Source: Pelomyxa schiedti (Eukaryota; Evosea; Pelobiontida; Pelomyxidae). From it: 48,209 nucleotides of DNA. Below the pieces are notes generated by a model. It was not told the origin of the DNA, did no database searches, and saw only the letters and a program-made list of their open reading frames with translations. The stretch lies in NCBI GenBank assembly GCA_020536535.1, contig JAHLWZ010000907.1, forward strand, positions 3,079-51,287, read 5' to 3'. The translations under genes and the position numbers were made by a program. This document shows positions 32,401 to 44,274 of this stretch, one piece after another; within the stretch, counting starts at the first letter, position 1; every line of letters starts with the position of its first letter.

Positions 32401-35135
32401 AAGCTCAGCCTCAGCCGGATGAAAGATAAAGCAGAAGAGGAGTGCCTGTGCATTGATGAAGTGTTTACAGCTGAGGCCCCAACCAGTCCACTTTCCTCTC
32501 CCAAGCTTATGAGTCACTCTCCACCAACTAGCCCATGCTATACTCCAACAAGTCCAAATTACTCACCCACAAGCCCTGCATACTCGCCTGCAAGTCCTTC
32601 ATACTCACCCACAAGTCCTCGTTATACTCCCAGCAGCCCTAGTTATGCTCCAACGAGCCCTCGACAGGCGCCTGCTGAGCCCTTCCTTGATTTAGACCGG
32701 CCGAACAGTCCAGCGTCCTCAGCATGCTCAGCATCTGAAGGAGAACAAGATTACGATGAGCCTCCTCCACCTGAGCCGCCAGCAGAGCGCCCACCAGAGC
32801 CACAGCCAATCCCCATAAAAAGGTTAGTAGCAAACCTCTTTCTTTGTCTAGAACTGTACTCACTTCTCATATGCATATGTACAGATCGCTGATCAGGCGA
32901 ACTAGTATCAGTAATCTCAGTAGTCTCATGCCTCAAAAGGAAAAATTGGAATTGCAACCTGAGCCAGCAGAAGAAGCCGAGGCTCCTTCACTTCGATCCT
33001 CTGCTCTTAGGATGCACAAATCAACTTCTATAGTCACGAGCCCAATTCTGGCCCCTGTTATTAAGCACCAGCGATCAAGGTCTCGAGCCGCCAGCCCAAT
33101 CCGAGCCCCTGACATGGATATGATGATGGAGCGCCAGAGTGAGCGCGAGCCGGACCGCGACCGTGACCGCTGCCGCGATGCTCCAGAACGATTGGATCGG
33201 GCTCCTCCAGAAAGGGATGATTACAAGATGTTGCGGGATATGGAAATGGACAGGGCCAGGTCCAGATCGCGCTCCCCACCGCATTCCCCTGAACCAGAAT
33301 GGCGGGATGATGACTTCAGAGCCCGGTCTCGTTCGCGCTCCCCGCCGCGGCATTCTCCTCCACCCAGGAGGTACGAAGACCGCAGAAGAATGGAAAGGGA
33401 TGCGAGGCCCAGGTCACCCCCTGTTGCACGCTCCCCATCACCTCCAAGTCCATATCACCGCGATGACCGCTCTCCTCCCAGACATTTCCATCACGCTCAT
33501 CATTACATGCGCGCTTCTCCTCCACGCTCCCGCCGTCATGCACGAAGGCGCTCAATGTCGAGCTCATCGTCCAGTTCTTCATCTTCTCGCTCCCGTTCTC
33601 GATCTCGATCACGCTCTGGGTCGCGACCAAGACGGAGGCCCTCTCCAACACTGCGACGCCCTTCTAATATTGGTGCAGTCAGTCCACAGAGGATTACGGC
33701 GAGCTTCGGACCCACAGGTATTTCCTTTGTGGGTTGCTCATAGCTTGCTAACCTGTGTAAGCATTGCACTATGAGCTGAAGGGGATACCTTTACCTGGGA
33801 ACGTGGTTATTTCTTTCCTTGAACGGTCTGAGGGACCACAGTACATTTCATTGTGCCTGTTGGACTCCACTGGGTGCGATTTCTTTTCTCGTTTCTTTCG
33901 GAAGCTAAATTTACAACAGGCAGATGGCAAAGGAGGCATATAAATCCCTTCTTGCCGTTGATGCTGATCTTGAATCACACATGGAGCAAATAAGCACTCT
34001 CTTGCACTTCCAAAGTTCTTCCGTTTTCCGAATCAACTCCTCAGTAACACACCTTAGATGCAACCCAAGATGCAGTCAAGGCAGTGACTAATTTGGCTGA
34101 AGCGGGAGTTGCAGACGCCCAAATCCTGAGACTTGCAGCGTACAAACTGATGCAATTCAAAGCTTTTGACTGCTGTGTGGATATTTTTGAGAAAATACTT
34201 GACATAAGGTTACCTTTTTCTCCCTTTTTTTTTTTTCATCTCTAACAACTGGCGATTAGGAGCGAAGAACCGCAGGCATACCGGGACCTAGCACTGGCCC
34301 TTTTGGCACGAAACAACCTTGATGATCTACCCAGGGTTATACACCTGCTGTGCCAGGTCATAACCCGGAAATGGGATATCAGATTTCACCAGGTGGAAGT
34401 TGTGGCACTCACCGAACTCTGCAATGCATTGTCCTACACAACATCCATTGCCAATAGCACAGCCGGCGTTACTGCGGCTGTTGCTGCTTCTGCTGCCGCA
34501 TGGTCGGAGGAGATGATGATATTGAGGAATATGATGCAAGTGCCTCTCAGGAGCCTGCTGGTTGATTTGAGAGTGGTGCTCGAGTGGAACATGGATGTTG
34601 TAAATATGGAACTCCACGTAACTGAGGTTCTAAACTCCTCTCATAACACCCCGGTATTAATCCATGTGTTGTTGATTTAGCCAAGCGGAGAAACCGTTAC
34701 TAGTTTCCACAATCACTCTCTCTTTGGAGGTGCGGAACTTACCTATTTTGAGAGTACTGACTAACTAACTAACAATAACTCAGGAATGTTGTCGCGAGAC
34801 ATGGGGCAGGGATATGGCCCTGTTGAATACCTTATTTCAAAATCAATGCCCGGTGCATACACAATAGCAGTTCAGCTATTTTCCGCTGGTGGAAAAACCG
34901 TTGTGTATGTTCTCCCTTCCCTCACTCAATTCCGCCTGTTTTCCTATATCTATTCTTTCTCCATCCTTTATTTCTTGCTACACCACTAATCTGTAAACAA
35001 AGACAACCGGTGACTGCATGCGTGAGCATCTACACATATTTCGGGAATGTGGAAATGCAAAAGATGGAGGCCCACGTGGTGCAACTGCGGACCGACAGGG
35101 AACAACGCACAGTTGCAACCGTTGTGTTCTCCTAA
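29438..35135 (+). CDS. VIT-VWA-like-TPR-DUF2135 protein with Pol II CTD-like heptads and an RS block in its linker
   Basis: About 15 or more exons on the plus strand with short GT-AG introns. Order: VIT domain ([52 protein letters not shown]), a VWA-like region ([20 protein letters not shown] spread over an intron; [20 protein letters not shown]), [19 protein letters not shown] and [14 protein letters not shown]. Then a linker with six CTD-like heptads (32536-32661) and an Arg/Ser-rich block (33060-33660). TPR-like helices follow ([36 protein letters not shown]), then DUF2135 ([11 protein letters not shown] type, here [45 protein letters not shown]). This is the architecture of bacterial VIT/VWA/DUF2135 proteins. 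The start codon is unresolved: no ATG precedes the VIT domain in the open frame, so a 5' exon is probably missed. The stop is TAA 35133-35135. A function cannot be assigned. Confidence 0.78.
32536..32661 (+). repeat. six in-register RNA polymerase II CTD-like heptads
   Basis: Six consecutive 21-nt units encode heptads of the form xYxPx[37 protein letters not shown] and SYAPTSP. Degenerate units flank them (HSPPTSP before, RQAPAEP after). Each unit keeps Tyr1, Pro3, Ser5 and Pro6 of the canonical YSPTSPS. No RNA polymerase domain is present nearby. Confidence 0.93.
33060..33660 (+). other. Arg/Ser-rich (RS-like) low-complexity segment
   Basis: In frame within the same gene: repeated [10 protein letters not shown] and SPPRHSPPP motifs, RDRDR stretches, and a run of ten Ser followed by alternating RS at about 33555-33620. 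It resembles the RS domains of splicing factors, which are phosphorylated by SR protein kinases. Confidence 0.88.
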
Positions 35136-35689
35136 TGCCAGTGCCAGTGTTACCACCAATGTCTGTATGGTTGTTAAAAGGTTCTTATCATTTTTGTCAC
35201 CCTTAGAGTTTACTTTGGTGGGGGGCATTCACAGCTGAGGAACATCTTCCTGGCCCCAAGTTGGGGGGTTGGGGAGCGTGTCACACCAAGTTGGGGCGAT
35301 GAAGGGGGCGTAGCCTTCTTTGGCATGTGGCATTCAACGAGTATCGTTTGAGTTGGGTTGTGCCCACATTCACAAGGGATACCAGATCTTCGTCCCACAG
35401 GAAGCAAAGATCACAGTCCCAAAATTAAAAAAAAATTAAAACAAAAAACAACTCAAGCGTCGTACGAAGTAACGCAACACGCCGCGTATCGTCCAACGGG
35501 CTCCCGAAAAGACTACCAGCAACAACGACATACAACATCGCAACGCACGCACAACTGACGGAAACGCCAAGCGTAACCAGCACCACACCGTCGCCCAGAT
35601 CGCAGTCAACCACCAACAGCCCCCCCCTCCTCCTCGTCAACAACGCCCCCGTTGGTGTTAGTGGTGGTGGTGGTGATTCCTCGCCGTCG
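35136..35689. other. intergenic region upstream of the triple-PH kinase gene
   Basis: It contains a G-rich motif AAGTTGGGG at about 35257 and again at 35291, and A-rich runs near 35425-35450. An open plus frame runs from about 35430 into the next gene with Ser/Thr/Pro composition but no ATG. It may be a coding 5' extension. Confidence 0.4.
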
Positions 35690-38600
35690 ATGATGGCCAC
35701 GTCGCCTACGATGCCGCCGGTGGCGCCGCCTCCGCCGCCTATGATTACAATGAGGCAACACCATCAGCAGCAGCAGCAGACGGGCGGTTGCGGGGGCGTG
35801 GGGGGGGCCAGGACGGGGTGCTACCCGCACCCTGCCCATCACGCGTACCCGCCCCCGCTGCCGCAGTTGCATTTGACGAAGCACCAATTGCCTCCGATGA
35901 CGCAACAGAATCAGCAGCAACTGTTGTTGTTGGACGTCGGTGGCGGCAACACCAGCGGGATCGGGATCGGGATCGGGATTGGGCCGCAGTGCTGTTGTTA
36001 TCCATCGTCGTACAATCAACAGCAGCAGCCGGGCAGATTGAGTGTACCACCGCCTGCGACCTTGCAACTGCAACCAGGAATTGCATTTATGGGCTCTGGT
36101 ACTAATAATGTTGGAGGGGCCAGGTGCTGCCTCACAAGCCATAGACGACAATCACTGTAAAGCCGCACTCTCTCAATCATAACGAATTCATAAGTTCCCG
36201 TTTTTTTCATTAATATCCTTCCAGTGTAAATAGCAGTGGATCTATACAAACTCCACATTGTGCTCCTGTATCACCAACACATTCACCATTACACACTCCC
36301 ATGGCATCACCACCCACTTCCCCCTCCCCGTCACCAGCGGACTCTCCTCAAACTCCCCCCTTATCACCACGATTTTACCAAACTCAAGCAAACTTTACTG
36401 TAAACACAATGGCCAGCTCAGCTACATTTCCCGGCATGGCAATAGGATCGTCTCGGAACAAGGTCATCACACTTTACTCCTTATTACAACGCTAATGGTC
36501 AAAATACAGCTAACGTCTTCTGGTTACATTGTTCCTCCATCTCAACTCTCAAACCTTCCTGTTTCCCCTCGGCACCAGCAGCCCGACACAACACAGACAG
36601 CCATACAACATTCACTCTCAACTGAACCCCAAGCACAAGTGATGCAAGCTGAGTGTAACACTAGCGAAACCCACCCTCCAAATGAGGCACCAACACTACA
36701 ATCAAGTGATTCTAAGTTAGAAGTAATGAAAGCAGTAGAGCAACACTCATCACTTCAAAATGACAGATCAGTGCACAGACTATGTAGTTCCATCTGTAAT
36801 CCGACTTCTAACAAAGCCTTCCATAGCGGGGCGATCGAAATCCTGCAGCAATTTTGCTATGCTAGAAAAAGAAAACCCGCAGGGAAACACTGAAAGACCA
36901 CATATACCAGAGCAATCTCCTCCTCCCAGACCCCTGTATACAGTCTCTTTTCCGTCGTCAAACAAGAACAACGATACATCCCCACCTCTGCCCTCTTCTC
37001 CACGATTTCTTCCCTCTACTCCACCACCACGCCCTGCACCACTACCCCAGTTTGGAGCTCCACCACCCCCGCCACTGATCGCAGTCTCTACACCTGCCCC
37101 AATTGCTATGGCGCTTCCAGCTTTACCAGCTCCACTTCCACCTACCCCAATGAAAGCGCAAATTCAACAGCAGCAACTTACCCCCGCAGCTCCAACGCGA
37201 AGGGCACCATCACCCCAGGCACTGTCCCCCCCGCCACTACGTTCTCCTACACTTTCCTCTCACCCAACACCACCTATTGATGACGATGTCTTATCTATTC
37301 TTCAAGCTCCTGTCCCATCTCCTCCAACTTCTCCCCCTGTTCTTCAAATTCCAGACCAAATTGGAACACAAGTTCCAAGTCTATCCCTTGCGCCTCAAAC
37401 AAGTAGTCCACGAACACTCTCTGAATTGGTGAATTCACCAAGGAAACAAACAACCTCTGATGGTATGTACTCTCTTGCGTACACATTGTCGTAATAACTC
37501 AACTGTTTAGGTCGAGGTAACGATTTGACTCAAATTGCTTATCGGGTATCGCGAGTAAATACCCAATCATCAGGGAAAAGTGCCACACTCCATAACCGCA
37601 GCACAAGCCACGACAACAGCATGCTTATTCTTCGTGTAGTTGTAAACACTGACAATACTGAGAACTCACAAATGAAACGATTCCCAAAAACTATGCTTGT
37701 CAGGGATGCAATTAATCAGTGCAAGCTGCAAATGTTGAATCCAAGTGCGAATGGTATTTCCTGTTTCCTCTCTGACAGAAAACAGGTCTTGCAAATTGCC
37801 GCTTCAATTTTCTATTCAAGGGCAGCAGTCTCAATCCTCACATTCCCCTTGGGGACTGTGGTCTCTATCACACGGTTAGTTTGCCTGCAAAAAAAAAAGT
37901 CTTACTAAGGTTTAGGATACTGTAAATATGGTTGCTGAAGATGCTAGCAAAGTTACATCACTCTATCTTGATGCAATGACCCCCAAAAAAATGGAGAACA
38001 TCAGCCAGATACACCGAACTGCCATCAAATCTGGAGTCCTTACCAAACACAAAAAGGCGGCAAATAAATTTACCGACCACCAATCAAGGTAGTTTTCAAC
38101 TCCATCGGCGTGTGGTTTTCTGTTCTTACTGCAACCAAGGTGGTGTGTGCTGAATAACAACACTCTGTACTATTTCGCCAATCCCCGGGTACATTGTTTC
38201 AATCCTGACACTTGAATTCATCTCAAAAAAGGACCAAATGCCTGTAGGGCAGCTCGACCTTGAGCATGCCTGCGTGGAATTCCATTTTGATGATCCTGTA
38301 ACAAGCCCTTTCTTTTTTTTTACTATACACTCTAATTCCCTGGAAGATACCAAAGGAGCGAACAAGATTCACAGTAGAATTGCCTTCTGGAATTGTTTAT
38401 TACTTTGATGCAGACAGTGAAACATCAGCCAAGGTCAGCGCTTTTCCATACAATCAAACAGTATTCAAACAATTAAAAAAAAAGAGTTGGCAAGCTGCAA
38501 TTTTCCAAGGAAATACAGAACAATCCCGCTCAACAGTATTCCCTTCATCCAATCGCACAATTAACTTCCTTCTTAGACCCAGAAACCTAAATTCGCCAGT

Positions 38601-40868
38601 TTTGTCATTAAAAAGCAAAAAACTTTGGTATCATCTGTTGGTATTGGCACTCGCAAGTAAAAATTTACTGCACACATACTTGTCTTATTTTATTAGGTGG
38701 GCAGTTCTTTCTTCTCCGAACATATACCTCTTTGATAGCCCAGCAGTATGTATCATTTGACTCTACTTTCCTTTCATAAAAAGTACCTTAGGATCGGGAG
38801 CCATCATCTGAAGTTGATGTATTCTCAGCGCAAGTTTCTTTCAACGACGAAAGAAGGGAAATTAACTTCAGTACTTTCACCGAGTCGTTCTCCTTTACTA
38901 TAGAATCAGACTCCTCTTTTAGAGTATGATATCAACCACAATTTTAGTTATTGAAGAAAAAAAGGAGTGGAAGGGCGGAATGAAGATTCTCCTTGGAGAC
39001 TTATTTACCGATGTTTGATGATTAGACTCCATTCCTAGATTAATTGCTTGTAGGATTCTTCTGAAGGCGTTACTTCTGTCTTGCATGAAGGCTGGTTACT
39101 CAAAAAGAAGCACACTAGAGGTTTAGTTATCTCGAACATAAAAAGAAGGTCCATGACCGCCTTATTCCTACTTTTATAGCACTCAATCAAGTAGGTATTG
39201 CAAGCTGAGTGGCCATCGTCTTTACTATATGGCATCACCTAGTGACATTCGCCCTCTAGGATTTTTCGATTTGTATCATTCTCAGGTTTGGCACAACTGA
39301 TCGTTTGAGAGCCTAATGTCATAAGGTAACATTCTATGATGAGGATGAGGAGAACCGCGCTCAAGTACAACTTGCTACGCATGGAGGTTTGTATTCTCTC
39401 TACCACCCTGACCCTGGAGGCTCTTTGAAGGTTTCCCTCCTTCTTAAAAAAGGAATCTAATGAGTTCATTAGGAATGGTCAGCGGCAATTAGAGCACAAT
39501 GTGTGGGCGTTCCTTTCAACGTTGTTCACAAACAATGTCTTGATATCAATCTGCAATGGGTTGGAGAACCTCTAAGCTTGTTTGAAATTCAGAATGAACT
39601 TGGCAAAGGGTAGAAGAATCGTTTGCTACCACAACCCTCTTATAATATGAATAGAGCGTATGCAACGGTTTACAAGGCAAGACATATAGATTCAGGTATT
39701 CAATTTTTGGGCTTCCTTCCGAAAGTGACAATTGAAATATCGCCGTAGGTTGTGTCATGGCAATCAAGATTCTCCCGATAGAAGGTAATATGGAACACAT
39801 TCAAGAATTGCAGTCCGAAATCGATGTATTAAAGAAATGCAGGTTCGTGTTTATTCTAAATTTTGCTCTCCAATAATCGTGTGGAGGTCTCCACAAATCG
39901 TTTCATATTTCGGCTCTATGGTCTCTGGAGATGACTTGTGGGTGAGTTTTTATCCCCTTTGCGGTCAAGAATAAAATATCAAGATCATGATGGAACATTG
40001 TGGGTGTGGCTCCGTTAAAGATATGATGAAAGCTGCTATGGATACACTCTCAGAAGCACAACTCGCTTTCATTTGCTGCGAAACTTTAAAGGGATTAGTG
40101 CATCTACACTCAATAAATGTTATTCACCATGACATCAAGGTTTTCATCTCAACTCCATTCACTTTAATAACTTTTCCAAGGCGGGAAATATCCTTATAAC
40201 AGAAGAGGGGCAAGTAAAAATTGGTTTGTTCTTAACCTTCTTGAAACTAATTGTAACGTTCCCGTACAGCGGACTTCGGTCTTTCTCAACAGTACCAAGA
40301 CATCCACAGCGTTAAAGCGGAGGACTTTGTAGGAAGTCCGTTGTACATGTCTCCTGAGGTGCTGCGGAAATCCAAGTACAATGCCAAGGTGGTAGTTCCT
40401 TTTTTCTTTTTTTTCGCACTTACTTTCACAAGACTGATATATGGAGTCTGGGTATCACAGTGATAGAGATGGCTGAAGGGTCTCCGCCAAATATGCGTAT
40501 GTGTAGTTTTGAACAGTTACTTGCAGCCATAGAACGTGCACCGCCCAAGTTTGCCAAACCGCAGTTCTGGCACAAGGACTTGATCGACTTTGTTTCCAAA
40601 TGCTTAACTCGCGAAGTAGACACCAGGCCCGACGCAATTGCCATGCTTCTCGTAAGTCACCTCGGAACCTTCCCCTACTAATTACCCGTTACAGCATCCG
40701 TTCCTGCAGCAAAACGGCGGTGCCAATTCCATCAAGGGCCTTGTATCAGCCGCAATCCGCAGAAGAGACGCCGCGTTATCGGCTGCATCAACCACAACCA
40801 CCGGAACACCTTCAACAACATCAACAAATCCTCAGGCCTGTAGTAGTACAACAAACTCTTCATTCTAA
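35690..40868 (+). CDS. proline-rich, Ub-like/RA, triple-PH, STE20-type protein kinase
   Basis: Many exons with phase-consistent GT-AG introns. Layout: a disordered Pro/Gln/Ser region of about 550 residues (35690-37500); a ubiquitin-fold or RA-like domain (SMLILRVVVNTDN, FPKTMLVRDAINQC, CRFNFLFKGSSLNP, about 37600-37960); PH1 (GVLTKHKK, RWCVLNNNTLYYFANP, KSWQAAIFQ); PH2 (FVIKKQKTLV, RKWAVLSSPNIYLFDSP); PH3 (HEGWLLKKKHTRG, RYCKLSGHRLYYMASP, EWSAAIRAQ); and a kinase. The kinase has G-loop LGKGAYATVYKA, VAIK-like MAIKIL, HHDIK in place of HRDxK, ADFGLS, GSPLYMSPEV and DIWSLGITVIEMAEG, typical of the MST/GCK group. The tail is a short Thr/Ser stretch ending at TAA 40866-40868. Joins between PH2, PH3 and the kinase keep frame, supporting one gene. 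A likely role is a membrane-recruited kinase acting downstream of a small GTPase. Confidence 0.72.
39540..40868 (+). other. STE20/MST-type kinase domain region of the preceding gene
   Basis: Exons encoding FEIQNELGKG, AYATVYKARH, CVMAIKILPIEG, IVSYFGSM, LVHLHSINVIHHDIK, VKIADFGLSQQY, FVGSPLYMSPEVL and TDIWSLGITV. The Lys of AIK, the Asp of HHD and the DFG are all present, so activity is expected despite His replacing Arg in HRD. Confidence 0.85.
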
Positions 40869-41073
40869 CCCTAAGTACAACCAAAGCCACTATCCCTAAC
40901 CTATAGAACACAACCACTTTAGCATCCCTCCCAGATTGTATCCTTATGTTACTCTAGCAGTGCCATTGTGCCCATCCACAAAAACCAAGTTCCTTACAAA
41001 AAATGTCCTGGTATGCAAGGGAAAAGTTTTGTGGATAAAATTAAAAACGAAAAATGTTTGTTGACTAGGGTTT

Positions 41074-44000
41074 TTAGAAATATTCTACTCTAAACACGGA
41101 GTTGTACTCCTCGTGAGGGAGAGGTGCCTCAGGGGTGGTTGATTCTGGTTGGTGTGTGCTTATGTCTACATTGAGTTGCTTGGCTACAATGTGGTTCATG
41201 AGGTTGGCGAACTCCGCCGGGTCGTTGATGGTGAATCCGCTTTGCAAAAGCGCACTTCTGTAGAGCAGCTCAATGGATAGCCGGAGTGTGGGGTCTTCTT
41301 TGTCGGCCTGTGGGTTTGGTTAATGGAGTGGCACGCAGTGAGGGTGCGGATTGTTTACCATCATTCTCTTGTGCATCTCCTTGATTAGAGGGTGTGTGGG
41401 GTTGATTTCCATAATTCTCTTGTTCGCGGCGTAGTTGGAGGCCATGGATGCGGCGCTGCCTGCTAGGGTCTGTGACTTCATGATTTTCTCCATGTTGGCT
41501 GTGAGGCCGTATGCCGTAGAAACAAGGATTGCGGGGGATGACTCGAGCTTCGTTGAAACCACAACCTTTTCAACCTGACAGAAACTGAGAAAACGGCAAC
41601 GGAAATTGGGGACTCCTACGTCGTCCTCGAGGGCTTCCTCAAGGAATTTAGTCAGCTCTTCGAGCTCTTCCTTAACCTCTTTCTGCTTGTCCTCGTCATC
41701 AATATCGAGCTTTACTCCTTGAAGATGTAAGTAGCACATTTGCAACGTCAAGGACTTACCATCACGACCAATGTTGACGAATTTATATTTGTCAAATTTG
41801 GCTAACCCGCCAAACATTGGGCTTGTAAGATATTCATCAATTGGATCAGTCATCAACAAAACCTGCGTTGACTGTGAAAACTAGCCAAAAAAATAGACAA
41901 GTAACCTCATAATCGTTCCGTACAAGTCGCTCAATTAAAGGCGATTTGGAGATCGTCTCTGCATTGTCCCCAACTACGAGGTAAATTTCCTTTTGCCCCT
42001 CCTTCATTCGGTCTATGTACTCGTCAAGGGATATGAGCTTTCCCTCTGAGAAGAATATTAGTGGGGCGGGGGAAAAAAAGCTCACAAACCAGACTTCGTT
42101 GAACGGAAAAGAAGAAGCTTAGACAATCTATCTTTGTGGGCTGGGTCCTCCAAAATGCCAACCTTGAGAGGAAAACATTAGAAGAGAAATGATTGCAGGC
42201 GATCTATCTACCTTGATATTAACTCTGTAGTTGTCATAGAACTTTTCGTATTTCTGTCTGTCATTTTTGAACAGGTCTTGGAACATTGAAATTGACTTGC
42301 GAATGAGTTTCTTCTTGATTACTTCCAGAGCTTGGGACTCCTAAAAAAGAAAGTATAAACCCCAATGCAGTGACAAGATAAACTGATACCTGAATTTGTT
42401 CTCGGGAAACATTGAGAGAAATATCGTCAGAGTCAACAATGCCCTTGATGAACCTAAGGTACGAGGGCATTATTTCGTAAAAATCACCTGAGGACTCATG
42501 ATTAATGGTGTGGGATATGTCATAAAGTAACTCATACCAGTAATGAAGACTCGGCGAACGTACAGTTTAATATTTTGCCTGTGTGATTCAGGGTTGGGAT
42601 CCCAAAGTTTCATGGGAGGAGTTGCAGGGATGTAAAGGAGTGCTTTGAAGTTAGCATCACCTTCCACGCTGAAGTGTGCTCGGGCGATGGGTTCTTCTTC
42701 CTCCTGTGGATTGGTTTGTGTGGTCAATTTTTGGGATTGTTATTCACCTTGGTTAAGGCCTTATAAAAGTTGTTATATTCCTCTTCCGTGACTTCTTCAG
42801 CTGGTTTGAGCCACAAGGGCTTGTTGTCGTTGAGTCGCTCCCAGGACCACACTTTTCTTGTTTCAGTTTTCGTCTTTGGCTTTGCTTCCTCTTCTAAGTA
42901 TGCTTTAATAAGAAAAAGAAAAAGAAATCAAAGGGAATACCAGTTTCCGTCTGTTCGCCAATCGGTAACTCTTCTTCTACATCGTCCTCATCCTTTTCAA
43001 CAGGAACTTCAAACTCTTCATCATGTGCGTTCCAAAGGTAGATGGGGAAGTTGATGTATTCACTGTATTTAATGGCGAGAGCCTATAATAATCGCTTTAA
43101 GGGAAGTTAGAACAGGAAGGAGATAGTAACCTTAATTGTTTCAGGATTGAGAAACTCAGAACTCTGTTGATTGAGAAGAAGGGTGACTTTGGTACCACGA
43201 CCTAATGTGTTTCCGTGTGGATCCTTAGTCACAGAGAAACTACCCGCAGCCTTGGATTGCCATATCCACCTACCAACGTTAGAGAGGTACCAAGATAGGT
43301 GTGAGTTAACTGATCTGGGTCTGCATTCGACTTAGATGTCACAGTGACAACATCTGCAACAAGGAAGGCAGCATAAAATCCAACACCAAACTTTCCAATA
43401 AGTGTCTTTTCGTCACCCTTCATGAACTTCTCGAGGAATTCTACAATATGTCAACGTACAAAAAGAATGAGCCCACAGAGGAATACCAGTTGTTCCTGAC
43501 TGAGCCACGGTACCAAGATTGGCAACCAGCTCTTCTTTTGTCATGCCAATGCCCTTATCAGTAATCTCAATGACACCGGCTTCGGGGTCAATCTTGATCT
43601 GGGGCAACAGGTGAGGCACACATTTACACTTTATGGAAAGCACACTTTTATATCAAGGTTAGAAACATCACCTTCCCCCAAAACTGAGGGGTCCGTCAAG
43701 GACAAGAACCTAATCTTGTCCAAAGCCTATGTGTAGTTGAGTGCAAGTCATCATCGCACCAATGACATACATCCGAGCCATTGCTCAACAGCTCCCTCAA
43801 GAAGACTTCCTTGTTTGTGTATAAGGAGTGAACAATAATATTCATGAGTTTTGCCACTTCCGCCTGGAATGCGTATGTATTGGCTGCATCGCGCATTCTT
43901 CGCTGTTCTTCAATGCTATACCCGGAATGTGACATGGCTCTCTCCTCCCTTCTCAAGTAAGGCCAATTGATAACTGGGATTTTTCGTGAAGGGGATCACC

Positions 44001-44274
44001 TTTCCGCTACTTCGGCGTCGGTCATAAGAGGCACTTTGCCACCTTTCAGGTCTACATTCAGTTCAACCTCGTCGTCGGCATCCTCAGTAGCATCCTGTGC
44101 CTGTGTCCTGCCAAACAAAAACAAACTTCCAAACACTACAACACGGAAAACAAAAAGACACGAAGGAAGAGACGATGAGCCGAAGGAAAAAAAACCTAGC
44201 ACACAAAAAAGAGCGTTACCTAGGGCCGATAAGCCGAGCACGATCAATAGCCTCTTGTTACTCCCTATCTTCAT
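41074..44274 (-). CDS. HSP90-family chaperone, GRP94 (endoplasmin)-like, lacking KDEL
   Basis: Minus-strand gene with about ten short introns. The N-terminus (ATG 44274) begins [19 protein letters not shown] and is hydrophobic for some 50 residues, then acidic, as in ER forms. The ATPase domain shows [53 protein letters not shown] and [15 protein letters not shown]; the catalytic Glu is in FLRELLSN. The middle domain has [25 protein letters not shown] and YEVxxL segments; the C-terminal domain has [20 protein letters not shown] and [12 protein letters not shown]. It folds secretory and membrane proteins in the ER if localisation is as inferred. The C-terminus ends [12 protein letters not shown], with neither KDEL nor the cytosolic MEEVD. 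Localisation is therefore open. Confidence 0.87.

Noticed and set aside
32293-32892. Heptad repeats as the C-terminal domain of RNA polymerase II subunit RPB1
   Set aside because: No polymerase domain lies upstream. The frame continues from a VIT/VWA protein and into RS, TPR and DUF2135 segments.
33780-33925. Extra exon reading [18 protein letters not shown]
   Set aside because: It looks coding but its frame runs into a stop after the shared CAG/GCAG acceptor and does not match the phase of the next exon. Treated as intron pending RNA data.
38937-38939. TGA as the end of a separate RA-PH gene before the kinase
   Set aside because: An intron from GTACTTTCAC (about 38870) to the AG at about 38947 keeps frame and completes PH2, giving one continuous gene. 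It remains to be confirmed.
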